A stretch of DNA of 64,000 nt. Source: Branchiostoma floridae (taxonomy: Eukaryota; Chordata; Leptocardii; Amphioxiformes; Branchiostomatidae). Shown one piece after another: positions 1 through 12,410 of the stretch. The notes below the pieces were generated by a model that worked only from the letters and a program-made list of their open reading frames with translations, was not told where the DNA came from and did not search any database. Numbering within the stretch: the stretch's first letter is position 1; each line of letters starts with the position of its first letter. The translations under genes and the position numbers were made by a program. Where the stretch lies: assembly GCF_000003815.2 (NCBI RefSeq), contig NC_049997.1:16416139-16480138 (forward strand). Reading direction: 5' to 3'.

Positions 1-62
1 ATATAAACCGACTGGCACTAAACTTTATTTTATTGTTGACAGCACTCCTATTTTTTTCACAG

Positions 63-137
63 ATCACGGTATCAGGGACAAATGTTGCAGCTCCAAGAAC
101 AACTTCGAGGGCTGCACGCAGAAGGATTCTGAACTAA
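63..137 (+). CDS. Possible terminal exon of an upstream plus-strand gene
   Basis: A pyrimidine-rich tract ending in TTTTTTTCACAG is followed by an open frame of 24 codons and a TAA stop at 135-137. The peptide is basic near its end (AARRRILN). If this is an exon it is the last one of a gene lying to the left of the window. I do not recognise the protein. A canonical AATAAA at 750-755 would suit its poly(A) site. The call rests only on the splice acceptor and the short open frame, so it could be chance. Confidence 0.35.
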   Translation: MTVSGTNVAAPRTTSRAARRRILN

Positions 138-860
138 AACAAAGTTTGGAGTTATGGTAGATCTCGGGTAGATTAGTGTTTGATCTTCTGTGGAGACCCT
201 GAGTTAGTACCTGCAATGTTTCTTTTTGCCCCCTGTATTGATCGTATTGTTAATTTACTAATAGATATAGGGCTTGAGGTTTTGTAGTTTTCTTTTAAAA
301 TTTAACTTGTTGAAGATATGTTTGCCATATCGACTTTCTCGACTGGGAACTCATTTTCCTTGGTATTGTTAGCTGCTTTATGTTTTATAATTATATTAGA
401 TTTATTGTAAACAAAACAAAGTTACAGTTTATGGGCATTTCTTACATTATGAGATGAGTCTACCTTGTTACACTATACAGATATATTTAAAGCATGTGGA
501 TGCAACTTGGGTAAAACATAACCACTTTTGTTTGGAAGAAAGTGCCCACTGCATTTGTAGGGTTGTGGTGGAAATCATCGTCTTTCTTAACTGTAGCTGA
601 AGCATTATAGGCTTTTTTCCAGGGGTGAGAGGTCAAAATCTACTTCAGCTAGTCGAAAGCGCTCAAGTTGGGAGATGTCGTAAATCCATTATGCAAAAGT
701 TAAACCCATTGTGCACGCTCTCTATGTGTACCCTGTATCAAAAATTAGGAATAAATTTGATACGTTTTCATTTTAAGTGATGTGAATCATTGCACTTACT
801 ACTGTTCTTATACTTAGAACTCTTGATCCCAAGTTAAGTCACCTGACCCATATGTTCATA
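138..860 (+). other. AT-rich stretch, possible 3' UTR
   Basis: No coding potential is visible. A poly(A) signal AATAAA lies at 750-755. The stretch could be the 3' UTR and downstream flank of the exon at 63-137. No other structure was seen. Confidence 0.3.
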
Positions 861-867
861 CTCCTTC

Positions 868-1300
868 ACTTGAGTAACATGCCTCAGATTCTCAGGCTGG
901 AGTCACATGACTCTTAAAACCAAGCTTGAGTCATGTGACTCTAAATACAAGACTTGAGTCATGTGACTCTAAATACCAGGCTTGAGTCGTGTGACTCTGA
1001 ATACCAGGCTTGAGTCATATGACTCAGATTCCAAGGCTGGAGTCATATGACTCTTAAAACCAAGCTTGAGTCATATGACTCTTGAAACCAAGCTTGAGTC
1101 ATGTGACTCTGAAGACAAGGCTTGAGTCATGTGACTCTGACGACAAGGCTTGAGTCATATGACTCTAAATCCCATAGAACGAGTCATATGCCTCAGATTC
1201 CCAAGCTTGAGTCACATGACTCAAATCTTCCCCTTCAAACTGAGTAAATCAAGCCAACACGGCTGTATAATTCGATCCTTGCATGAGTCAGATGACTCAA
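868..1300. repeat. 28-bp minisatellite with palindromic GAGTCATRTGACTC core
   Basis: About 13 tandem units of roughly 28 bp run from 868 to 1222, with an outlying unit at about 1284-1299. Each unit holds GAGTCATATGACTC or GAGTCATGTGACTC. The first form is a perfect 14-bp palindrome. The linker varies (GAAGACAAGGCTT, AAATACAAGACTT and similar). Each unit contains TGAGTCA, the AP-1 consensus, overlapping TCATGTGA, which resembles an M-box/E-box. The array is plainly visible; a regulatory role is inference. Confidence 0.88.
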
Positions 1301-1499
1301 TACGTCGTGAACGGATGTCTTCAATTTCCAGATAACTAGCCAAGACGGCTGCATTTTAGTTAAATATGAAGCTTCATTTTTCCATTTCCAAGTTTAAAAA
1401 AAGGGAATAAAATAGATTTTCCCTTATTATTTTGGATTCTGTTTCAGGCAGTACCAACTAGACGTCAAATTGGGCAGATAGGACACACGAACCACTAAT

Positions 1500-2040
1500 A
1501 ATTAGTTGAAGAAAGCCTATAGTGTCCCCCGTCTACGCTAATGGATGGATAGTTTATAATGCATTGGCGAGGCGGCAATTACAATCAATATCAGAGGTTT
1601 CAATTAACATTTCTGGCTACCGCTAGTGTTGAATATGGGCGAGCTTAGCCAAATACGTTTGTCAAAACATTAGAAGTTTGTAGCGTCCCCCGTCTCGGAA
1701 ACAAGGTCGTTGTATGGTCCTTTTTTTAGAAATCACACTTTATGATTCAATACATTCAATACATTGGTATAGGTAGCAATAACAGTGAATGATGGAAAAA
1801 CAGTCCTACGATATTTCTGACTACCCTGAACATTGAATATAGAGTAGTTTATAACGCCCCCCCCACCCGTCTCTTTTAAGGGATCGTTGCATAGCCCTCA
1901 TGAATAGGAAGTCACATTTCAAAGCTCAATACAGGTTGCAAACACATTGAAAAGTGGAGATAGTCCAACAACATTTCTGACTCCTTCAACATTGAATATG
2001 AAATAGCTTTAGCAAAAGCGAGTGCAGCCATTAGATAAAT
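1500..2040. repeat. Three diverged tandem units of about 160-175 bp
   Basis: The phrases 'tagtgtcccccgtct', 'tagcgtcccccgtctc' and 'aacgccccccccacccgtct' at about 1520, 1681 and 1852 each start a unit. Each continues with an ATTTCTGACT-type segment and 'acattgaatat'. The units are diverged and non-coding. Confidence 0.6.
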
Positions 2041-4650
2041 GGTGCTAGCATTTATGTTTCTTTTCCCATATCGCATCATTGGAGAAAGTGTGTATTCAAA
2101 TATGACAGGCCGAGCTTTTAGATTGCTCCAATGCCTGCTATCGGGTTGAGGGTCGCACGCTGTTAAAGGATTATATTGTCACTTTCCTTTATCGTTTCCC
2201 GATGTGGGTGCACTCTGCGGGTATTACTTGACCAAGGGGCTCCTTGGTTTGACATCAGACTTGAATTTTAAATAAAACAGTCACGGTTGCGTATAAAAGT
2301 GAAGACGATTCTTGTTTGCTCATTCTTGTCATATATTACTTCTTATTTATTAAGCATCTAAGGTACTGATGCTTAGTAAATCCGTCGGTTTGTTTACTCA
2401 TTGCGTTTGTTTGTTTATTTGTTTGTCTTCCTTTATGTTTGCTTATTATTTGCAATTTACGACCTGATTTTAGACTTGTAAACTAAACCTACATTACTTC
2501 TCAGAAACTGTTTGTTTGTTTGTACCTTCTAATCTATATCTACAATTAAGAAATTTATGACATGAATTTACTCGCATCAATAGCTATGCATTGTTGTCGA
2601 TGAAAGTTGAACTGTAATATCAAACACAAAAATTGGACCAAATTTTCGATTGTCAAACACCAGTCTTTGTCAAGGAACGACCAAGTGTCTATACGTATAG
2701 AGAATGCATTGGGAGGGTCTGCATGGGTTTAGTGAGTGTCATATTGTTTTACAAAACATACATCGCGTATTCAACACAAGTGGAATTCCACAAAAGGTCG
2801 GCTGATTATATGTTTATTGATACGTTATCAACTGGAAAATAACACTCCCTTCTGGAGCGGATTACTCCTTTAATATTGCTTTCACGACATTCTACTATTG
2901 ATGACCAACCTGTGTTCAACCGTAAGTGAGGTTATAATCAGCCCTCGCCGCGGGTTCCTCCTCTCGCCAGCGTTGTCATGACGACGGGGTTTTCCCCTTC
3001 ATCTTCGCGCCACAGGTTGCCATAGCAACGTCGCGTAGGGGATTTTGTCCCATCCATAAAGCCAGCAGGTTCTCGTTGTAGGGCAGGCCAAGGTGAAACG
3101 ACACAAAACGCAAAGGACAGATAATAATTGCTTGCTGGAAAGGACCCAAGCACTGCTACAACGCCGTGCCTATTAGCAGGAAAAATGTTAGTGTTTTTGG
3201 CAGACCCTATAGTAAAAACTTGCTGACCCTAGACTTTTTGTGTCGACCGCTGGTAAGACATAAAATTTTCAATTTGAGTGTTAAAATCTCATGAATACCT
3301 CCTGTACCGCACACTGATATTGTGGCTTAGAACTGGTGTAACCTGAATGTGTAGTTAACATTCTACGTCTTTGCTCGGTTTAAATAAATTTGTGCTCGTT
3401 ATGTTTAATAATTACAATATGGCGTTGAAAATACCAGTGTTCTGAAAGCATTTGATTTTTTCCATGTTTATATGTATTGTTCAACCATATTTTTAATCAC
3501 TTCTTTCAAAATCTGGAAAAAATGAAAAGAAAAAGAGAATTCTTATTGGCCCTACCGTTTTTCAGGACTGCAGTAGGAGATACAACATATTTGCTAGACC
3601 TGGTTGTAACAAAAATTGACATATGCACAGCAATATTCGTAAGGTCTTACATACAAATGTATTCATACAAATATAAAAATGGATTAACTTACGTACAGGT
3701 GTATTACTAAATCAGCATGATTTTAACATATCGTTTATACTTCCCATCCTAATGTCTAATGTATTCTATTTGTATACTCTCCAAGCAGACGCGTTTTAGG
3801 TGCTTTTGCCGGCAGACATAAAGAAAACGCTATAAAATAGAAAGCCGAACAAAAAGGCATGAAAACACTTAAAAACGACCGGAGCTGAACCTCTGCTTAG
3901 AGAGTGCTATTTCTACACAGTAAGGAGTATATCCTCCTTGAATGTGATTGAATTTATTTATCGAATGTATAAGATCATTTTGTACAAACATAAAGAGAGG
4001 TAAACATCTTTGTTTGTTGACTACGTCTCCTGGGTGTTTGGTAAAGTAAAACCGCGTTCCTTTTCATTCATACACTTTCTTTCATACACTTTCATTCAAT
4101 GTTTATTTCATGTAGCGGATACCGATCTTTGATCCGTAGAATGAAAATTGCGACCTTTTGAAAGAACTCACCAACCAATTGTTTTTTGATCAGGCGCTAT
4201 GATACAAGCTCTGTGACCCCATGGGCCCAGTGGCAGAAGCTCAATGATGTATACTACTTCATCCTACACGAAAGGACATCGGCCTTTTTGAAACCATCCC
4301 TTGTGCTTTTTCATTGCTGTATAGTAGTCATAACGCAGGCGAATTTAATTGCTATATTTCCATGTTCGGTGTAAAATAGATATCAAACGTTTGGTGTATA
4401 GGAGCTCGAGCCATCGTTTCTATAGCTCTTGCTTTATACCTCTGTGCAAGCACTATACAGCAAATGGCTAGTTTTTTTTAACGAGTTTGCTCAGTGCAAG
4501 GCCATTGACCACTTCCAGGCACTGAACTACGCTCGCTGTGGCAACATCTCTACCTTAACAATCGAGCTTCGGCAAGTTCGACTTACTAACTCATTAGGTG
4601 AAGCAGGGGTTACGAAGGCTGCTCGGGAAATTTCCTGCCCCATTCAGCCG
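2041..4650. other. No gene recognised; GC-rich patch at 2940-3080
   Basis: Mostly AT-rich unique-looking sequence with short open frames lacking recognisable domains. A CpG-rich patch at 2940-3080 contains GTTGCCATAGCAAC (see the separate site). A short duplicated phrase 'cattcatacactttctttcatacactt' occurs near 4065-4100. Nothing else could be supported. Confidence 0.5.
3016..3029. promoter_or_regulatory. RFX X-box-like site in a GC-rich patch
   Basis: GTTGCCATAGCAAC fits the known RFX consensus of inverted GTTRCC half-sites. It sits in the only clearly CpG-rich patch of the left 10 kb. No exon is recognisable nearby, so a promoter role is unproven. Confidence 0.3.
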
Positions 4651-4654
4651 GAAC

Positions 4655-4895
4655 AGTGGTTTGATCCACTCACACCAGGAGGACCCCTACTCTTTTCAAT
4701 AAGTGTAACGGGTTCTTTTGCGTACCCGTAGTGTAGCTCTCCCAAAAACACCTATCTGAGGGACGGCCGTAGCCGAAGCTAAGTACTCATTTTCACCTGA
4801 GTGAGGTGAGGAAAGTCGTGTGAAGTGCCTTTTCCAAGGGCACAAGATCAGTGACATGACAGGTTTAGAACTGAGTTCATCGGCAGTTGTGTTGC
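4655..4895 (-). mobile_element. SINE family A copy, minus strand
   Basis: The reverse complement carries the body segments seen in the copy at 28711: 'cttgtgcccttgg', 'gactttcctcac', 'ctcaggtgaaaatgagta', 'cgtccctcagatagg', 'ttattgaaaagagtagggg' and 'gagtggatcaaa'. These shared blocks, in the same order, identify one short interspersed family. The tRNA-like head is poorly preserved here. Confidence 0.7.
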
Positions 4896-4939
4896 ATCCA
4901 AATTATGTTGTTATGTTTCAGACCATTAGAATTATGTCT

Positions 4940-5055
4940 TTGATGAAAATCACAAAGAAGTCACGTCAAATTCACATAAAAGTCACATACAAGTCACATA
5001 GAGGTCGCATAGAAGATAAGTCACATAGAAGCCACATTTAGGCCACATAGAAATT
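4940..5055. repeat. Short degenerate tandem repeat (AAGTCACATAG)n
   Basis: About eight imperfect units of roughly 11-14 bp built on AAGTCACATAG run across this stretch. It is non-coding simple repeat sequence. Confidence 0.7.
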
Positions 5056-5059
5056 TATA

Positions 5060-6720
5060 TAGAAATTTGGGGTGTCTATGTCAGACACTCAAATCTCTCT
5101 TGGTGATCTCTGCACGTTTTAAGCATATCTTGAACCATGCGTAAAGACTTCGTTTTTCTTCCTTGATAAACGATCACGATCTTTACTAATACTTTAAGAT
5201 ATGCCTAAAGATTAAATTTTGTGTAACAGAATACTGTAAACTTGCTATCACCGTCTAGCATTTCAATTGCATTTCAATTTTGTAGTTTGTAGTTGACCGC
5301 ACAACTTTTTGTTAGGTCAATAAGGCGTCTGTGTAGATTTTAAAAAACTCCACATCAAAAACGTCTGCTGCCCCAAACCCTAACCCCTCCTGTTTATAGA
5401 TGGAAATGTCCACCCATAGACTGCCGTTATGCTAGATATCTCACAGAGCCTTCTATATCCTTCAAGTCTGAGTCCATCTTAAGGAATGACCTTATGACCT
5501 TGTCTGAGAGCCCTGGACTCTTATAAGCCATCTTTCTTAGGTGGATCTCACTTGAAACATGTGGAGAGCTTTTGATAGTAGCTTGCGTAGCCAGTCAATG
5601 TACCCTATAGGGGGTGTATACCACATTGCCCCAATAATAGATTTGATAGTAAAAGCCGTACAACTTTTTAGGTGAGCTGAGTCTCGTCACTCTTGCCCCC
5701 TTGCAAAAATAGTGCGTTGCGTTTTTGTCGGAATTTCAAATTTATGCTATTAGCTTTTGGGTTGCGGTTTTAAGACTCATCATTTTATGCCACATGTAAA
5801 ACTTAAATTTAGCCCTATCGTGTTATGTATATATATATGTACATCAGATCTATTGAATTGTCTTGACCGATTTTTTTCATTGTTAAATACCAGACATTAT
5901 AAGCGAGATATCAATGCCGGACATTCCACTGCAGTTCATGAGAAAGTCACTAGGGGGCCCATTATTGAAATTAACCTTTATTTTTTGGACCACCGCCCAC
6001 CCACCTACTAGATATTATTAGAATCCATCTAAGGCTTCTCGACTTATGCTGGTCAGATACACGCATACACAGACAGACAAACACACAGAAAACATAACCT
6101 TTTTGGCAAAGGTAATGAAATCCTCACATAAGAAATTTCAGGGCTTTTTAAACGTTAATGATAACTTCCTAGCAATGGCTCCAATGGTCCAAAATAGGTC
6201 AACTTTTTCCCACGAGGTGTAATTATTGTTGACAACATACAAGGGGGAAATGTTCCCTTTTCACGTGTCACATCTGTCAATTAGTCCACACGGAACATGT
6301 TAGAGTACTCTTTCGGTCCCTGTAGATCAATTTGAAGGGAAAAGGCAGCTGTGTTCTACACTTTTGATTTAAACATTGGAACAAGTGGGAATTTGGCAAG
6401 TTGTAGGTGATAGACAATGGCATAAAAGGCATTAATTTGAGGTTCTGCGCTTTTGACTTGAACACTGCGACATCTGGGAATTTTGACTTGCAGACGATAG
6501 ACAAAGCATGGATTCATGAAAGAACAATAGAAGCTTCCTGCTTCATTCGTACAGTCATCTGGTTTGTACTAATTATTGGGTAGTCATTAGTGTTTGTGTA
6601 TTCGTGAAGAGAGTATCTCGTTAAAGTATTGCAGTCCAGTGAGACACCCGCTTTACATTTTACTCGTCGCATCTATAACAGAATTATAGAATTGAAACGT
6701 TAGGGCATCCAATGAGATTT
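5060..6720. other. No feature recognised
   Basis: AT-rich sequence without splice-framed open reading frames or repeat structure that I could support. A short CA-rich run lies near 6060-6100. Confidence 0.5.
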
Positions 6721-6721
6721 C

Positions 6722-6975
6722 TGTAGGAAAACTTAACGAAGGAAAAAAGAAAGGGGGGAGAGAGGATTGACTATAGCTAATGGATGGATGGATTGATGGA
6801 TGGACGGATGAAAGGAAGGAGGGAAGAAGGAGAGAGGAATGAAAGGGAGTAAGTCGCAAGGAAGGAGAGAAGGAAGGGACGAAGAAAAATGAAAGAAGGA
6901 AGGAAGGAAGGAAAGAAGGAAGGGAGAAAAAGAATGAAGGAAGGGGTGGAGAGAGGAAGGAATGAAGGAAGGCTA
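6722..6975. repeat. Polypurine tract, GGAT and GAAGGAAG simple repeats
   Basis: A long purine-rich stretch of GATG/GGAT units near 6780-6810 is followed by (GGAAGGAA)-type units. Long apparent reading frames here on the minus strand (Ser/Pro/Phe-rich) are composition artefacts. Such tracts can form triplex DNA; that property is known, its relevance here is not. Confidence 0.9.
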
Positions 6976-7343
6976 AAGGAACTTTAAAATCGTACATCGT
7001 ATGCCAAACAACAATGCCACCACAGCTTACCATAAAGTTTATACATATTGAACTACAATATAATAACGTTATAATGTTTGCGACGTACGTTATCTTATTG
7101 TATTGATGATTTAGTTTCAATTTGCAAATGAAGTACAGAGAAATAACCTGTGTGGGTGGATATAAGAGTTGGGCAGCGTGCCTCTGTTGAGATTGACATT
7201 GAGCGCTGCGGGAAAGCCATAAGCACCAGGACTGACCTCCGTGGTCTCACGTAATCTCAGCGCTCGATCATGATTCATGATATTCATAAAAGGCGATGCC
7301 AAAATAGAAATCGTGGACGAGAGAGACAGTAGCTGTTTTACAA

Positions 7344-8096
7344 CTGTCGTCTGCTGACTGAAAAACGCGGGCTGTGGTTTCCGTCAGACGATCTGGCGGT
7401 AAGACTTGGAGTGCTAAGATTTCTGTCAGACTATTTGACTGAAAACGTAGGTTGCGATTTTTTTTCAGACGATTTGCGAAAGAAAGACGGTTCGCGTGCG
7501 TTTTCTGTCATGTTACGATCTGGTGGGAAAGCGTGGACGAGTATCTTTGACAGACGATTTGACTGAAGAATTGGGCTGTGATTTCTGTCAGACGATTTGG
7601 CTGAAGAAAACGTGGGCCGTCATTTCTGTCTGAAGATTTGACTGAACAACGTGGGCCATGCACGTGATTTCTGTCAGAAAATTTGACTGAAAAACGCGGG
7701 CTGCAATTTGTCAAACGACTTGACTGAAAAACGTGGACTGTGCTTTCTGTCAGACGATTTGAGTGAGAAAAAACGTAGACCGTATACGTAATTTTTGTCA
7801 GACAAGTTGACTAAAAAACGTAGGATTCGATTTCTACCAACGATTTGACTGAAAAGCGCGGGCTGCTGAGCTCTCCGTCAGACGATTTGACTGAAAAAGG
7901 CGGGCATCCTTTCTGTCAGACAATTCAACTGAAAAATATGGGCTTCGGCTTTTGTCAGACGATTGACTGAAAAATGTAAGAGCAATTCTGTCAGATGATG
8001 CGACTGAAACCTTGACTCTTATTTCTTCCAGACTATTTGACAGAAAATCGCTGGCTTCGTGCGGTTTCTGTCAGACGATCTAGTACACAATTGTCT
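7344..8096. repeat. Minisatellite of about 40-bp units (CTGTCAGACGATTTGACTG)
   Basis: About 17-18 diverged units share the phrase CTGTCAGACGATTTGACTG followed by AAAAACGYGGGCTG and a TTT-rich spacer. Unit lengths vary from about 37 to 60 bp. The array is visible across the whole interval and has no intact reading frame. Confidence 0.88.
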
Positions 8097-8099
8097 TCT

Positions 8100-9356
8100 G
8101 CGTGACTGTCAATCACACGGACCCTGACTGTCGTCTGCGTGGCTGTCAATAACACGGACCGCGGGTTTCGTCAGGCGATCCTCTTGACACTTTTTACCGG
8201 TAAGCTTTACCTTTATCATAAATGCTGTAACAAATTTACCACATTAATATTCCTCATATAACACGCTTCTGTTGATATGAAGTTTTTTTATATCGGATAC
8301 CTAATGGCATGGCTTATAGAAGTTCAGGGTCATGTTGATCGCCCTGAAACACGGTTTTACTCTCAAGAGAATATTTGTGATTTTCCAGCACGTTGGTTTT
8401 CAATTTATCGCCATTTGTACTGACGAATGTGTGTTTCATTTAGTTTATCTGTCACCGTTTGGATATGAAGTTCCCATGTGTACATTTTATGACATATTTT
8501 CCGGACTGATCTGCATTTCCATGTTTGTATTCTCCCTTGGTTCGGAACACGGGGTCACATAGTAAAGGGGAATTGATAACGTTAGAGCACGGTGTAATCT
8601 GATACGCGCATCTCCCATATAAGGTCCTTGGACGCACCATTCAAAATAACGTTCAAAGGCCACTAGAAATGACATTGCGGGGCTCATCTCAAAATCTTCG
8701 GTATCTATTTGTTTAGATATCGGACTAGACTATTCAAGAAGTCGGGATGGCAGTCGATGAAATTGCTTTTAAGCAGTCCCCCTACTGTTTATCATGATAG
8801 CTGAACAGTAGTAAACAAAGACAAAAATAGACCAAAATTCTGTAAACAAATCCATTTATTCTCATGCATTCTACGGCAAACAACATCTATTTCTTTGCCC
8901 CTATCCTCATAGCAACATCTAGATTTTGTTGATAACTATGCAAATCTTTCATTTGCATACTTATGCCCAAAGTCTAGTTACTAGAGGTTTAATTACATAA
9001 AATATAAGTACGAACGAATCAAAGATGTTCATATTTACACCAGGGTGCCAATTAAATTTGCCGCTCAATTTAAACTAAATCCTTTCCAAACATAAAAGAC
9101 TGACAGTAAAACCATGTGCTATGTTATATCATTAGTACCATCTGTTGTATTTTCTGTTGTGATTTTTTGGTCAGAGTCAATGACTTAGAGGTCGTTGCAC
9201 TCTTATAACCGTCCACATTGTATTTCAGTCACGTTTCTTGATCGTACAAATACATTTATAAGATGGTGACGACTTTTATATGATGTTGAGTAATTTTGGA
9301 TACTTTTAATTGACCCAAATATATTATCATTCATGTACAAATAATCGATCCATCTT
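8100..9356. other. No feature recognised
   Basis: Unique-looking AT-rich sequence. A phrase 'cgtctgcgtg-ctgtcaat-acacgga' is repeated at about 8095-8160 at the edge of the preceding minisatellite. No gene was recognised. Confidence 0.5.
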
Positions 9357-9599
9357 AAGGTGGTATCTCACTGCACTTGGGGCACCTTTCCGGCACTGCG
9401 GAGTTCGTTCACTGCGGTACCGTTGTTTTCGATATTTTATGATTTGAGTATTGTGTAATACGTATAAGTATGGCCTAAAAGACAATAAAATACACAAAAC
9501 GTAAGAAAATTTGTTCTTTATCTCTGAAATTCGTACTTTCTAATCTTTCAAACCCCGCCGTGTCGCACCGGTACCTCAAGTACAGTGAGATACCAACTT
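9357..9599. mobile_element. MITE family M1, copy 1
   Basis: A 243-bp element with terminal inverted repeats: the left end reads AAGGTGGTATCTCACTG, and the reverse complement of the right end reads AAGTTGGTATCTCACTG. Inner blocks CACTTGGGGCAC and GTGCGACAC continue the inverted symmetry. The interior is AT-rich with 'aaacgtaagaaaat-tgttctttatctctgaaattcgt'. Two more copies lie at 12184 and 23041. No transposase is encoded, so the element is non-autonomous. Superfamily not assigned. Confidence 0.85.
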
Positions 9600-10839
9600 T
9601 ATCAAACTAAATGCTTTGAAAAAGTTAAACATGAACTTGTATATATACCAAGTTCTGTTAGAAGTCGAAGAGGATAGTATAAACAGAAATTGTCTTTTGA
9701 ATGTCAAATCTTTCAAACGCCAAATGTTACAAAGAAAAATGTTCTAGGCAAGTAAAATCTTCATAAAACTGGATACTGTGGATAACATACGAGTGCTCAG
9801 TGGTTGATAATTCTTCAAGTATCCCGTTCCACCACTTTCTCCCGTTTTATTTGGCAACTCTGAAATATTTACACAACCGTGAACAAACAACAACAAGACA
9901 AGCCAATACACATGACTGACTACATTTCATCCGTTTTCACGGCTTTTATTGAATAATTTAGGTTCCGGTGGTAGTAAAATGCCCAAGCGCTGGTGGGAAA
10001 ATCTTTTCCATCGAAACGCCAAGCTATTTGTCATTGCTAAGTAGTGGATAAGGCCGTGTCAAGACACCTACAGGGGAGATTACAAAGATATGTGGCGGAG
10101 GCTGATGGCTTTGAAACGGCCGCAAAATTGGTGCCAGTCACGGCTAGATAAGCAACCGCAATAGCGGAGTTTGTAATGGCGTCCGGCGAACCCATACATA
10201 CATAAAGTACTGGCGTAGTTGTTCAAGCGTTTCGCAATAGAGTCACGCCATGGAATTTTGCAGAAGCAGCGTTTATTCAAGAGTAAGCGTCGGACATTTG
10301 TTTGAACTTGCTTGAAAAATCGTTTCACTGACGGCGTGGTTGGCATGTTGCTCGGCGTAGCGTTTGTGGGTTTCTTTGTCCGCCATGCTACTGACCCATT
10401 TGCACCAGCGAACATTATATGGCCATAAAATCCCAATATTAACCATTTTGAATTGGTGGGTGTAAAAGCGCGAACGAATTCCTGTAATCGTGTATTATAG
10501 ATACCTTCATGCCAAATTCCAGGTCATTGTGATTAAAGCCTGGGCACAGAAGCACAAAATATAAATTTTTGGTCTAAAATGCCAAAAAAAGTGTCATAAC
10601 ACAATCCTGGGCAGAACTTGAGATGCCTCCATAGCTCTTGTCGTTTAGTATACATTCAACTGCATGTTTGCCGAATTTAGTGCTTTAAAACAATTTTTCA
10701 GCTATGCCGCTGAACCATTAGGGGATGTAGCCCCGGCCGGGCTCCCAAGCCTAATATTTTTCCCGGTGGACTGCCGGATAAAGGGGGTGGGGGGTACGTG
10801 GGGGGTGTAGCATTTTAAAGAAAGTTTTCTCATACTAAT
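9600..10839. other. No gene recognised
   Basis: The minus strand holds an open frame of 118 codons at 10080-10436 but without recognisable motifs or splice context. A G-rich segment 'aaagggggtggggggtacgtggggggt' lies near 10778-10808. Nothing further could be supported. Confidence 0.4.
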
Positions 10840-12050
10840 ATTTGCAGAGGATTGTGCTACTGGAAGATTCCTCTGAGTCTAGTTCTTTTCTAATTGTCAA
10901 CTTGTCAAATGTGGCATGTCGTCTTCACAATGTTGACACTTGTGCAGGACAAAGGTTACTCAAACATTTCAGCAAAAAGTGGTAGGCGTCAGGTAGCGGG
11001 GGTGTAAAACTGGTAGTGTTTCCTGAAAGATAGGTCATCGATTCAATTGCAGGCCTATTTTGATCTTGTATGATCTTGTATATTCTTCGCTTCTATATTC
11101 TTGCCTACAGGGTTGATTTCTATTTAGTTGTGGACGATGGTAGTGGTACTCAAGGGTTTCTTTCTGAGTCTATTTATCAACTTGTCAAAGAAAGCGTATC
11201 TTGGCATCCACGCTTAGCGTTATCTCACAGGCGTTAAAAACTCGCCTGCGGGCTTTATATTGATTTACGTTTCTCCAGCAACTTATGTGATCTGTGCTTA
11301 CCTACGAGATAGGCACAATGCAACTGATGAAAATAGCATTTCGGGTTCAAAGATCAAATATACATTATTGGTTTCGTTTCTTACAATCCCGCGATGCATT
11401 TTTTTGCGCCTAGCGGCTGGCATTGGTACTACCTCGAGACTTGTTGTGTTTCCAAATTTTCCAAAGTACACTTACTTTACAAAATACGCATCCCCAGCTC
11501 GTTGCAATGTATCAATACGCATCCCTTCTTTGTCAATCCTGAACACATCTCGAATCGAAAAATTCAAAGCTTTTATGTATTCTTCTAATTTCCCCATATG
11601 CTATTGTTCCTGTTGTCATTGTCAATACAAAATTGTATCTCGCCTATAGTTGAGCATTCTTCCGAGAACTGTATACTGTGAACCACCATCTTTCTCTATC
11701 TGGGGATCTTTTTCCTTTTTAACTGTATTCACCTCAAATAACGTCTGCGTCTACCGTTGGCAATAACTTGCAGCATTTTCAAAATACGATATCTCATTCC
11801 AAGGAGGAACCTCCTCGCTCATTCCAAAACATATCCCACCCAATGTGTCCCTGTACATTATGGAATACACTACTGTTTCTCTGGATCTACTTGTCTTGCA
11901 CACTTGGTAAAAGAAGTATGTCGAATCCAAGACCTTGGCATTCACGCACGCTACGCGCTATCTCTCAGGTGTTATAATTAGGAACTCGCTTACGGGCTTT
12001 TGATATTGATTGACGTTCTTCGAGTCAACCTCGATGATCTGTTCTTATCT
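10840..12050. repeat. Diverged direct duplication, about 730-bp period
   Basis: The block at about 11207-11306 (catccacgcttagcg, cgcctgcgggcttt, gatttacgtttctc, tgtgatctgtgcttacct) recurs at about 11938-12045 (cattcacgcacgct, cgcttacgggcttt, gattgacgttcttc, gatgatctgttcttatct). A 'ctgagtct...caacttgtcaaa' block also appears twice upstream. This suggests an old tandem duplication without coding content. Confidence 0.5.
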
Positions 12051-12183
12051 GCCCCACGTCGGCCTGAAGTGGGAAGTATTTGTGATTTGCCTGAAGTGAA
12101 TAGTATTTATCATTCAAAGGTGGACATTTCTTTATAAATGATACTTTTCAAGTAGACTCCTTACGATGGAGTTTTTCGTACTG

Positions 12184-12410
12184 AAGTTGGACTCTCACTG
12201 CACTTGGGGCACCAAGTTCGTTCGTTCTCTGCGGCACTGTCTTGTTATTTGTGCGGTTTTTATAATTTAGATATTGCGTAAAAGTATAACTTAGAAGACA
12301 ACAAAATGCATAAAACGTAAGAAAAATTCGTTCTTTATCTCTGAAATTCGTTGATTAATCTTTCGAATCCTGCAGTGTCGCACCGATGCCCCAAGTGCAG
12401 TGAGATAAGG
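12184..12410. mobile_element. MITE family M1, copy 2
   Basis: A 227-bp relative of the element at 9357. It shares the ends AAGTTGGACTCTCACTG and CAGTGAGATAAGG, the CACTTGGGGCACC block and the interior 'gtaagaaaaattcgttctttatctctgaaattcgtt'. It is somewhat decayed at both termini. Confidence 0.85.

Noticed and set aside
868-1300. CRISPR array
   Set aside because: The units lack unique spacers of even length, and the context is eukaryotic; it is a minisatellite.
6653-7120. Minus-strand open frame of 155 codons
   Set aside because: It reads through a polypurine simple repeat; its Ser/Pro/Phe composition is an artefact of GGAA units.
10080-10436. Minus-strand open frame of 118 codons
   Set aside because: No motif that I recognise and no initiator or splice context; kept only as a note.
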